A DNA stretch of 59,594 nt from Paraburkholderia humisilvae (GTDB taxonomy: Bacteria; Pseudomonadota; Gammaproteobacteria; Burkholderiales; Burkholderiaceae). A model generated the notes under the pieces. That model saw only the letters and a list, made by a program, of their open reading frames with translations, was not told the origin of the DNA and did no database searches. Shown one piece after another: positions 18,309 through 27,300 of this stretch (the stretch's first letter is position 1; the number at the start of each line of letters is the position of its first letter). The translations under genes were made by a program, and so were the position numbers. The stretch is taken from positions 1 through 59,594 of the forward strand of contig NZ_CADIKH010000044.1 of the NCBI RefSeq assembly GCF_902859855.1, read 5' to 3'.

Positions 18309-19571
18309 TCATGCTGTGGCGCGCAGTCGGAGCGCGATAACAATCGCGACCACCAGCAACGAACCCGTCATCCACGTGACGCCGGACCATCCGCCGGCAC
18401 TCCAGAACACGCCGCCGAGCGAGCCCACGACGCTGGAACCGGCGTAGTACGCGAACAGATACATCGACGATGCCTGCGCCTTGCCGACCGGCGCACGCGC
18501 CCCCACCCATGCGCTCGCAACAGAATGGGAGCCGAAGAAACCGACAGTCAACACCGCGATGCCGACAATGATGACCGGCAACGAACTGGCTCGCGTGAGC
18601 ACGGTGCCGAGCAGCATCAACCCGAGCGTCGCAGGCAGCAGCTTTTGCCGGCCGAGCCATCCCGACAGACTTCCGATCCACGCCGAGCTGAAGATTCCAC
18701 ATAAATAGACCGCAAAAATCAGGCCGATTTTCGTCTGGCTCAGCGAAAACGGCGGCGCGACGAGTCGATAGCCGACGTAGTTGTACACGGTGACGAACGC
18801 GCCCATCAACAGAAAACCCTCCGCGAACAGCCACGGCAGCATGCGGTCGCGCAACTGGACCGCATACGTTCTTGCAAGCGGCGCGAAATGCGGCGGGCGT
18901 CGCACGAAGTGCCGCGACGCGGGCAAGCAGCGCGACAGAACAACGGCGGACAGCGCCGCCAGCACGGCCATCGTCATCACGGCCGCGCGCCATCCCCACA
19001 GGTCGGTCATCACGCCGGTCAGCAAACGCCCAGCCATGCCGCCGAGACCGGTGCCGCCGACATACAGCCCCATCGCGGTGCCGAGCGAGCGCGCATCCAT
19101 CTCTTCGCCGACATACGCCATCGCGACGGCGGGCAAGCCGCTCAGCGCGATACCCATCACCGCGCGCGTCATGAGAAATGTGTGCCAGTGTGGCAACACC
19201 GCGCTTAGCGCCGTCAACGCGGCGGACAGGAACAGCGCCGCGACCATCATCGGTTTGCGGCCCCATGTTTCGGACAGCACGCCGGCCACCAGCAACGAGA
19301 CGGCCAGCAGGCCCGTGGTCAACGAAAGCGCGAGGCTCGCACCCGCCGCATTGACGTGAAAGGTTTCCGAAAACAGCGGCATCAGGGGCTGCACGCAGTA
19401 GAGCAACGCGAACGTCGCAAAGCCGGCTGCAAAGAGCGCGCAATTGGTGCGCACGAACGCCGCCGTTCCAACTTCGATTTTCCGGCTCGCCGTCGCGGAT
19501 GCCGACTGTGCCGGCGGCACAGATTCGGCCGCCCTTTCCTGTTCCACTGTGTCGCTGTGTTGTCCGGTCAT
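18309..19571 (-). CDS. MFS transporter, YnfM-like
   Basis: About 420 residues with 12 predicted membrane segments. Between segments 2 and 3 is the MFS signature GVLSETWGRKPMM, and the N-terminal half carries VGGTGLGGMAGR. It resembles the E. coli YnfM/arabinose-efflux-like group and probably exports a small molecule by proton exchange. The ATG at 19571 (MTGQHSD, GAGCGG upstream) is preferred to a TTG 72 bases further up. It is divergent from a LysR gene, the same arrangement as ynfM/ynfL in E. coli, so it is likely regulated by that LysR protein. Substrate not deducible. Confidence 0.85.
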   Translation of the reverse strand: MTGQHSDTVEQERAAESVPPAQSASATASRKIEVGTAAFVRTNCALFAAGFATFALLYCVQPLMPLFSETFHVNAAGASLALSLTTGLLAVSLLVAGVLSETWGRKPMMVAALFLSAALTALSAVLPHWHTFLMTRAVMGIALSGLPAVAMAYVGEEMDARSLGTAMGLYVGGTGLGGMAGRLLTGVMTDLWGWRAAVMTMAVLAALSAVVLSRCLPASRHFVRRPPHFAPLARTYAVQLRDRMLPWLFAEGFLLMGAFVTVYNYVGYRLVAPPFSLSQTKIGLIFAVYLCGIFSSAWIGSLSGWLGRQKLLPATLGLMLLGTVLTRASSLPVIIVGIAVLTVGFFGSHSVASAWVGARAPVGKAQASSMYLFAYYAGSSVVGSLGGVFWSAGGWSGVTWMTGSLLVVAIVIALRLRATA

Positions 19572-19679
19572 GTTCAACCGCTCATAGGCAAAAAGGTTTG
19601 CGTCGATGTGCAATGATCGGGCTAACACTGGATATCTGTCCAATATTGATTTCGCTGGAATTGATACACTACCGATATC

Positions 19680-20600
19680 ATGGATCTACGCCGAATCCGC
19701 TACTTCGCCGTGCTCGCCGAAACGCTGCATTTCGGCCGCGCGGCATCGCGCCTGAACATTGCGCAGCCGCCGCTCAGTCAGCAGATTCGCGTACTTGAAA
19801 ACGAGCTGGGCGCACAGCTGTTTGAACGCGGCAACCGGCGCGTCGAGCTGACCCCGGCAGGCAAGGCGCTGCTGCCCGAGGCGCGCGCACTGCTGGCGCA
19901 GGCCGACCGGGTGGCGGCGGTGGCGGCCCGCGCGCAACGCGGCGAAATCGGCGAATTACGCGTCGGGTTGACCGGTTCCGCCGCGTTCACCGAGTTGATT
20001 CCGCGTCTGATCCTCGCGTATCGCCAGCGCTTTCCCGATGTGTATCTGCGAATCGACGAGCTGACCACACAAGCGCAACTCACCGCGCTGCTCGAACGGC
20101 AACTGGATGTGGCCATCGTGCGCGGCATTGCGGCTCCCGATCTGCCGTCGACCTTGCGTGCAACCCGCCTGTTCGAAGACTCGCTGGTCGTCGCACTACC
20201 GCCTCAGCATCGACTCGCAGGCGACCCGAAGCCGCTGTCGATCGGCGCACTGGCGGACGAAGCGTTCGTGATGTATCCACGCGAAAGCGGAACCGGAGTG
20301 TACGACCAGATCATCTCGCTTTGCCGGCAGGCGGGTTTCGCGCCACGCATCGGGCAGGAAGCGCGCGCGGCGGCGACGATTGTCGGACTGGTCGCGGCAG
20401 GACTCGGCGTCTCGCTGGTACCGGAGTCGCTGCGCAGCATTCACGCGAACGGCGTGGTGTATCGGCCGGTGAAGGACAAAGGCGCGCGCTCGGCGATGTG
20501 GCTCGTATGGCCGACTCATCAGCCCTCTGCACAACAGGCCGCATTTGCCGCGATCGCGAAGTCGGTGGGCGCGCACGGGCGCGAAACGCCGCTGCCGTAA
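19680..20600 (+). CDS. LysR-family regulator, YnfL-like
   Basis: 306 residues. The N-terminal winged helix (1-60) has DLRRIRYFAVLAETLHFGRAASRLNIAQPPLSQQIRVLE, followed by a coiled linker and a substrate-binding domain (about 90-295) with LRVGLTGSAAFTELIPRLI. Divergent from the MFS gene; the ~108-base gap holds two ATTGAT repeats 15 bases apart and a GATATC on each side, candidate LysR binding elements. By analogy with ynfL it should activate the transporter in response to its substrate. Confidence 0.9.
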   Translation: MDLRRIRYFAVLAETLHFGRAASRLNIAQPPLSQQIRVLENELGAQLFERGNRRVELTPAGKALLPEARALLAQADRVAAVAARAQRGEIGELRVGLTGSAAFTELIPRLILAYRQRFPDVYLRIDELTTQAQLTALLERQLDVAIVRGIAAPDLPSTLRATRLFEDSLVVALPPQHRLAGDPKPLSIGALADEAFVMYPRESGTGVYDQIISLCRQAGFAPRIGQEARAAATIVGLVAAGLGVSLVPESLRSIHANGVVYRPVKDKGARSAMWLVWPTHQPSAQQAAFAAIAKSVGAHGRETPLP

Positions 20601-20645
20601 CAACGGTTCACAGAAGCGAACAGGAGTAGGCGCCGCCAACGAACT

Positions 20646-21557
20646 CTATCGCGACGTCACCGTTTCGAGATCGCTGCCCGCCCATTGATCGACCAGGTAG
20701 TCGACGAACGTCCGGACCTTCGGCGACGACCGGCGCGCATGATCAAACACCGCGTAGACGGGTGTCGGGGGTGGCCTGTACGCATCGAGCAGCGTCCGCA
20801 GACGTCCAGCCGCAATTTCGTGTGCGACCTGCCACGACGGCACGCGGACAATGCCCCCGCCTTCGATCGCTGCTGCCACCACCGCATAGAGGCTATTCGC
20901 CCAGATGCGGCCTGTTACGCGGACCGACACCTGCGTACTCGACGAGCGAAAACGCCATTCAATCGCCCCTGCTGTATCGGAAAAAGTCAGGCAGTCGTGA
21001 TCGCGGAGGTCGCCCGGTGATTTCGGCGTGCCGCGACGCTTCAGATAGACGGGCGCCGCACAGGTGAGCATATGGACTTCGGCGAGCTTGCGTGCGACAA
21101 GGCTCGAGTCAGGTTGTCGCCCCAGGCGCACCGCCAGGTGAATATTCTCCTCGACCAGATCGACCGTGCGGTCGACCAGCACAAGGTCGACATCGACGGA
21201 CGGATAACGCGCAAGGAAGCGCGGCAATAGAGGCGCGATGCGATATCTGCCGATCAACCCGGGCGCGGCCACCCGAAGCCGCCCTGACGGCTCGTCACGA
21301 CCCGCCGAAAGCGCGCCCTCCAGTTCTTCCATCTCGCCGAGAATCGCCTTGGCCCGCTCATAGAAGAGTCGGCCCTCGTCGGTCAGCGCGAGATGCCGTG
21401 TCGTCCGGCGCAGCAGCTGTGTGCCGAGCCGCTCTTCGAGCGCCGCAATGTGCCGGCTCACCGACGTTAGCGATTGAGGACCGACGCGCGCAGCCGCGGA
21501 GAGACTGCCTGCCTCGACGACCCGCACAAAGACGGTCATTGCGTCAAAGCGATCCAT
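20646..21557 (-). CDS. LysR-family regulator
   Basis: 303 residues. It starts MDRFDAMTVFVRVVEAGSLSAAARVG, the form of the large CrgA-like LysR subgroup common in Burkholderia, with SRHIAALEERLGTQLLRRTTRHLALTDEG as recognition helix and wing. Substrate domain about 90-295. GGAAGG lies before the ATG. Its usual divergent target is not evident; to its right lies only a small membrane-protein gene on the opposite strand. It ends convergent with the YnfL-like gene. Confidence 0.88.
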   Translation of the reverse strand: MDRFDAMTVFVRVVEAGSLSAAARVGPQSLTSVSRHIAALEERLGTQLLRRTTRHLALTDEGRLFYERAKAILGEMEELEGALSAGRDEPSGRLRVAAPGLIGRYRIAPLLPRFLARYPSVDVDLVLVDRTVDLVEENIHLAVRLGRQPDSSLVARKLAEVHMLTCAAPVYLKRRGTPKSPGDLRDHDCLTFSDTAGAIEWRFRSSSTQVSVRVTGRIWANSLYAVVAAAIEGGGIVRVPSWQVAHEIAAGRLRTLLDAYRPPPTPVYAVFDHARRSSPKVRTFVDYLVDQWAGSDLETVTSR

Positions 21558-21666
21558 GTTTCTGATCCTTCCGTCAACCGCAAGGGTGATTGCCGATTTG
21601 AATGGATACCGCCTGTTTCCGGAATAGTCTACTGTGAGTGCAGTAGATCGTCAGAGAGAGGCCATC

Positions 21667-21933
21667 ATGCGGGGGAATACATCCACACCAATGGTGAGTC
21701 GCACGTCGCAAAGTACGCGTGCGCGCCAATCCCAACCCAATAGAGGAGAGACAGCGGCGGAAATGGCAGTCGTCGCGGGATGGAGCGTCATCGGCGCCAC
21801 GCTCGGATTCATCGAGATCGCGGGGCCACCTGGCATCGCGGCAGCCGTTGCGGAAATGGTCGCCATATTCTGCGGCGTGTGTGTCGTCGCATTGGCCGCC
21901 ATTGTTGCCGAAGATCTGCGGGATCAGCGATAG
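21667..21933 (+). CDS. Small two-helix membrane protein, unknown
   Basis: 88 residues from the ATG at 21667, which has GAGAGAGG just upstream; the frame also allows a GTG at 21634. After a hydrophilic N-terminus of ~30 residues there are two hydrophobic segments (AVVAGWSVIGATLGFIEIA and VAEMVAIFCGVCVVALAAIVA) and a charged tail EDLRDQR. No family recognised. It is divergent from a LysR gene and could be that regulator's target. Confidence 0.5.
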   Translation: MRGNTSTPMVSRTSQSTRARQSQPNRGETAAEMAVVAGWSVIGATLGFIEIAGPPGIAAAVAEMVAIFCGVCVVALAAIVAEDLRDQR

Positions 21934-21968
21934 CTTGAGGCGTGGAAAAAAACGGAGAACGCTATCGA

Positions 21969-22574
21969 TCAACGAAACAACGAATACGCGAGCACGAAAG
22001 AAAATGTCGCCAATACGACCGACGCACATTGCTGCACGCGCTCCGGCTTGATCTTCACGAACATCGGCCGATTGCTGCCCAGCGCGGAGCCGAATGCGAC
22101 CCATCCCATGCCGACTGGAATCAGTACGGTCGCGAAAATCGCCATCGTTGCGAAGTATGCGGACAGACTCTGAAACGCTGCGGCAGGGAAGATAGTGCCC
22201 GCAAACAGAATCGCTTTCGGATTGAGCAACGTCGTGAAAAACATCGTGCGCATGCCGATCGTCCACCTCGTCGACGATGGAAGGTCGACTGCGCTGCGCC
22301 ACATTCGAACCGCAAGATACGCGATGTAAAGACAGCAGCCGACGCGCACGAGCTTCGGTAAAACTGCCGATATATGAGCGGCCTGCGCGAGAGTAACCCC
22401 CCACAACGTAATCGACACGAGATAACCGGCAAGCTCCGCGCCCGTTAGCCGCACGGCGGGCTTGAACCCGAGCCTAAGCCCCGCGGCGGCCAGCAGCGTG
22501 TTGGTCGGACCTGGCATGATCAGCACAAGGAGCGTGCCCGTCAGAAACAGTACGGCATTTGAATGTGGAACCAT
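21969..22574 (-). CDS. LysE/RhtB-family amino-acid exporter
   Basis: 201 residues and about six membrane segments. The N-terminal LLVLIMPGPTNTLLAAAGLRLG corresponds to the family signature (PGP..), and FFTTLLNPKAILFAG to the second conserved loop with NPK. These inner-membrane proteins export amino acids or homoserine lactones with the proton gradient. The ribosome site is weak. Stand-alone gene; substrate unknown. Confidence 0.85.
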   Translation of the reverse strand: MVPHSNAVLFLTGTLLVLIMPGPTNTLLAAAGLRLGFKPAVRLTGAELAGYLVSITLWGVTLAQAAHISAVLPKLVRVGCCLYIAYLAVRMWRSAVDLPSSTRWTIGMRTMFFTTLLNPKAILFAGTIFPAAAFQSLSAYFATMAIFATVLIPVGMGWVAFGSALGSNRPMFVKIKPERVQQCASVVLATFSFVLAYSLFR

Positions 22575-22901
22575 TGCTTGGTGTGGACTGGTGTGAACCT
22601 ATCGGATATCGGCAATCTGGCAGTAAGTTTGAGCACGATGCCGCATAAAATGCGTCTACCTGTCAGAACCCGGCGTCGATCGTGATTTTCGAACCGTCGC
22701 TAAAGCGGCTCAGGCGAAACGCACGCGGGTCGACAAGCGGGTCCCATGATGAGGTTGTCGTTGTGCCCGTTGTGATGTGAATCGTGATGTGAGTTGCGCT
22801 GCAATCCATCTGGACTCCCCCCGGAAACCGGCACCCAACAAGGGTATGATGAAGCGGTCGAGGTGCGTTGCGCGCCCCTCTCATCCGAAGGAGCGACAAC
22901 C
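22575..22901. other. Intergenic region upstream of the sensor kinase
   Basis: About 327 bases. Frames here have no recognisable product. A GTG/ATG-poor stretch with repeated TGTGATGTGAATCGTGATGTGA near 22770-22795 is the only visible feature; it may be part of the kinase promoter. Confidence 0.35.
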
Positions 22902-24089
22902 GTGCTGAACGAGACGGCGGGATCTCGCATTCATCAGGTCACGGAACGCATTGGGCTTGCGTCCAGTTTCGGCGGCGGACTGAGAAAAAAATGGAACATC
23001 TTGAAGATGTCCCCCAACCAGGCAGTGATCCTCGCCGCCGCGCTCACGGTACTCACTTTCGTCCTCGACTGCCATTTGCCCGTTTCGCTCAACGTTGCGA
23101 AATTGTATCTGTTCGTTGTCATCGTGCTGGCCTGGACCCGGTCTACCCGATGGCTGTGGAGTGGTGCCGCGGTAGTCGCAACGCTAGCGGTCGTTGTTCT
23201 GATCATTAAAACGGGACCCGCAGGTCACCGAACGATCGCCGCGATCGACTGGACCAATCGCTTTTTCACCGCCGGCATGGTGCTGCTGGTGGCGGGCCTG
23301 GTCCATGCCGGAATGACGATACTCGCTGCCCGCGCACGGGCCGAGGAAGCGCTTCGACGGGCAGAAGCCGACTTCGCACACGCCGCGCGTATCTCGATGC
23401 TAGGCGAGCTGGCGGCGTCCATTGCGCATGAACTGAAGCAGCCGCTCGCGGCCATCTCGATCAATGGGCAGGCCGAGTTGCGCTGGCTCGACGGCCCGTC
23501 GCCCAACATTGTGGAGGCGCGCGAAGCCACCACACGTGTGATGGCCGAAGCGCGCCGTGCGCTGGAAATCATTGACCGCATTCGTGGGATGGCGATCCGG
23601 AAAACACCGGAGCAAACGCTGGTGTCGCTCGACGAGCTCATCGAGGAGGCACTGGTATTTCTCGCTCCCGAACTTCAGTCGCGCGGCGTGAGCGTGTTTC
23701 ACCTGTTCGATCGGGAAGCGCCGAAGGTACGTGCTGACCGCGTTCAGGTCCAACAGGTCATCGTCAACCTCGCCGTCAACGCAATACAGGCGATGGAACA
23801 GGCAGGTAGCCCGGAGCGCAAAATCACGATCTCAACCGCGATGCCGAATACCACGACAGTACGCTGCACGGTCGAGGATAGCGGCCCGGGTGTTGCCCCC
23901 GCGCACATCGAGCGCCTGTTCGAACGCTTCTTCACGACAAAGGAAAGCGGCATGGGTATGGGTTTGTCCATTTGCCGCTCGATCATCGAAGCCCACGGTG
24001 GACACATCGCGGCGGATGCGGGATCCGCTCATGGTGGTGCCCGCTTCTATTTCACGCTTCCGGCTGCCTCGGCCGTTGCCCATCGGTAA
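22902..24089 (+). CDS. Orphan membrane sensor histidine kinase
   Basis: 395 residues from the GTG at 22902, chosen because AAGGAG lies 8 bases before it; upstream in-frame codons lack such a site. Four hydrophobic segments lie between about 37 and 140, with no large periplasmic loop. The cytoplasmic part has the H box ELAASIAHELKQPLAAI (His176), an N box QQVIVNLAVNAIQAM, then DSGPGVAP and GMGMGLSICRSIIEAHGG. The HELKQPL form is typical of the DctB/FixL-like HK4 group. No response regulator is adjacent, so the partner must be elsewhere. Confidence 0.88.
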   Translation: MLNETAGSRIHQVTERIGLASSFGGGLRKKWNILKMSPNQAVILAAALTVLTFVLDCHLPVSLNVAKLYLFVVIVLAWTRSTRWLWSGAAVVATLAVVVLIIKTGPAGHRTIAAIDWTNRFFTAGMVLLVAGLVHAGMTILAARARAEEALRRAEADFAHAARISMLGELAASIAHELKQPLAAISINGQAELRWLDGPSPNIVEAREATTRVMAEARRALEIIDRIRGMAIRKTPEQTLVSLDELIEEALVFLAPELQSRGVSVFHLFDREAPKVRADRVQVQQVIVNLAVNAIQAMEQAGSPERKITISTAMPNTTTVRCTVEDSGPGVAPAHIERLFERFFTTKESGMGMGLSICRSIIEAHGGHIAADAGSAHGGARFYFTLPAASAVAHR

Positions 24090-24252
24090 CGGTCGCAGCC
24101 GCACGGTGGTCCAAAAGACGACGAGGTCGACATGGCTCCACATCACGTCCTCCGTGGCGAACCATGTACGCGTAGCGCGATGATCGAATGCCCCCGATCC
24201 GCATGGAAGTGAGCGCCGCCGCATCCTCGCACCCGTCGTATCGCGGTACAAG

Positions 24253-24274
24253 GTATGTGCGATACCGCACATAC
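24253..24274. promoter_or_regulatory. Perfect inverted repeat upstream of the STAND operon
   Basis: Arms GTATGTGCG (24253-24261) and CGCACATAC (24266-24274) around ATAC. It lies about 110 bases before the probable start of the STAND gene and about 165 bases after the kinase stop. No T-tract follows, so an operator for an unlinked repressor is favoured over a terminator. Confidence 0.55.
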
Positions 24275-24382
24275 TTATGGACACAGCGGAGTTGAATCTT
24301 GACGCGATCGAGATCAGCCTGTGTGGTCGAATCGAGCGCAGCGCCTCCCGAGCGATCTCATGCAAACGGAATGGGAGGCACT

Positions 24383-27300
24383 GTGCTACACAAGGTCAAG
24401 TTAATAAAAGTATTCATAGGCGGCCCCACCGATGCGCGAAGCGACCAGAAACGTCTTTACAGTCTGTTCGCACCCAAAGGGCCGCTGCTCAACCAGTTTC
24501 ATGGCGAGTGCCATATCGAAGCTCAATACTGGGACTCACCCGATGGCAAAGTCCCTCCCGACTCGTCGGGAAACATACAGCCCGGTATTGAATCGCAACC
24601 CGTCAATCCCGGCAACTGTGATGTGTTGCTGATGTACTTCAAGATCAAACGCGGCACAAGAATGCTGCAGCAAGACTTTGCCTCGTCTTCATTTCGCGAG
24701 ATAGAGATGGCGTTTGAACGGCCGACACCACCTCCGAAAGCGTTTTTTATATGGGAAAAGTTTGATGACTACAGTCTGGAGGACTGCACACCTGAGACCC
24801 GCCGCCGACTGGAAAAAGAACAAAAGGTCGTGGAGCAAGCGCACAAAAAGCTTCAAAGCTTTCTCAAGTCTCTGGGTGAAAAGAACGGGAAAACGCTCGG
24901 CATAACGCGGGTCGATCGCAAGCAGGCAGACAATCTGCAAAACACCGTTTATGCGTGGCTCTTCAAAACTTTCAACGAACTGCTCGAAGACAGCCCACCA
25001 CCGCCGCCGCCTCCCCTGCCGCCCGACCCCATGGCCGAATTCGAAGGCTATCCTTACCCTGGCCTTCGGGAACTCACTGTCACAGAGGGCAGCCTGTTTT
25101 TCGGGCATACCAAACAACGCGACGCGATGCTCGATAGTCTGCGTGCCGACGATGAACTGCGGCTCATCTATATCCATGGTCCGTCGGGCGTGGGTAAGTC
25201 TTCGCTTCTGCAGGCCGGCATGCTCCACCATATTCTTCGCAAGCGTGCTCTTGAGGACCGGCCGCTATGGGCATGGGCCCTTTTCAAACCTAGCGAGAAC
25301 CGGGCCGATCCCTTCACCGGGTTGGTCGAGTCATGCCTTACGCATGCCAATGCACGGCTGTTAGTCAATCGTGACGCACTGGCCGATACCTTGCGCAATG
25401 CGAGCATCCAGGGCATCGAGCAGGCGCGCGACGCATTGACGGAACATCTGCTGAACCGGTTACCCAAGGGAGGCAGCGGGCTGATTATTGCCGTCAACCA
25501 GTTCGAGGAAATCTGGTCGACCGCATCGGCGTGGCGCGAGCCGTTCCTGAATCTGATCGCGGCGGCAGAGTCGACGCCACGGGTGATCGTACTGGCCACC
25601 CTGCGCTCCGACCTTCTCGGGGCATTCACGACGGCCCCACAAATCACGCCGATTCTGCAGAAACGCAAACCTTTTGGATTTGCGCTCGGCGCACCGAGCC
25701 GGGACGATCTCATCGAAATGATCACCGAGCCCGCCAGGATAGCCAACATCAAACTCGATCCCACTCTGGCTGGAACCATCGCTCAGCAGGCACAGGAATT
25801 CAAGGACGCCGCGCTGCCGATTGTTGCCGCGATGATGCAGAAGCTCAGGTTGCCGGACGATGGGTCAACACCGCGCATGGAAATCGGCTACAGGGAATTT
25901 GATGCGGCCGGTCCGCTATCCGGGATCATCGCCAAGCTCGTCGAACGCGTCTCCGCCACGTATAACCAGTCACTCTTGCATCGTTTGTTCGGTCAGCTCA
26001 CCGGGTTCCGTGACGGTCGCTTTGTTTCGGTAGCCGTACCACGAAGCGCACTGGTCGGAAACGACTGCGAGATGGACGGGCTTATCGCACATCTTTCGAG
26101 TGAAGCGCGCGTACTGCACGTGAGCGGCATTGAAGACGCGGTCGTCCGGCTCGCGCATGACACGCTATTCGATCTCTGGCCGGCTTTGAAGACCTGGCAG
26201 ACCAATAACCTTGCCGACTACGCGGTACGTGATGACCTGCTGCGAGAAGCGCAAATGTGGTCTGACCGTGGACGCATCGACCGGGAAATCAGACTTCGTC
26301 CCGAAAGGCTCCAGGAAATTGAGGACTTGCGCGCAGAGCGGCCTGACCTGTTTCGACGGCAGTTGGATAGGGAACAGCTGATACTGCTAAACGAATATAT
26401 TTCCGCCTGCGACGAGGTCGGCCAACAGGAACGTCTGGTCCAGGCGATTCGAGGCGGGCAACTGAAGGAAATATACTTTTGCCTGAAGAGGCTCAAAAAA
26501 CTTCGTTCTATTAAAGGTTCAATTCTTGACCAGCGCTACCGCGGAAATGAAAACGGTACCGATCCCGACCAGCTCACTCCCGCATTTTGGGCCGCGGTGA
26601 CGGGCGATAGCAATGACCTTTCCGGTGAACATGGACCCCGCTACATCAATCAGACCGTCTCGCGGCTGGTCACGCCGCTCTTCGTCGCGGCGATCGGAGG
26701 CCACCCGCAGCTTGTCAGGACACTGGTCGAGATGGGCGCGAACCCGCTTGGCCGCGACGAAGACCAATGCACCGTCGTTCATGCAGCGGCGCTCGGCGGC
26801 AACCTGGAAGTCGCGAGGTTTCTGATCGAAGAATGTCACGCCGACCCCGTCGCTGTGAATTGGCAAGGTACGCCTGCGCTTGTCTGGGCAATTCAGCAGA
26901 ATCATGCCGACATCATCGAATACCTCAATCGCTGGCAGCCCATCGATTTCGAGCTTCCCGAGGGATGGAACACGTTGACCGAAGCCGCGCGCGCCGGAAA
27001 CTGCACGCTTGTGATCAAGTTGATCAAGGAGCGGGGCATTCCTGTCAACCACCGCACCAAAGACGGTTATACGGCGCTGCAGATTGCATGTGGGTCCGAG
27101 GACGTGGACACGGACGAAGTGGTGAGATGTCTGCTGGACAATGGTGCGCTGGCCTCGCCAGCCACTCATGCCGGAGAGACGGCGTTGCACTTTGCAGCAC
27201 TGGTAGGCAAAGTCGACGCGATCTCACTTCTGGCGGCCTCGGTCGCCGACCCCGTGGGTCGTCAGGCGCTTCTGGATGCGCAAGATCAAAAAGGACGAGT

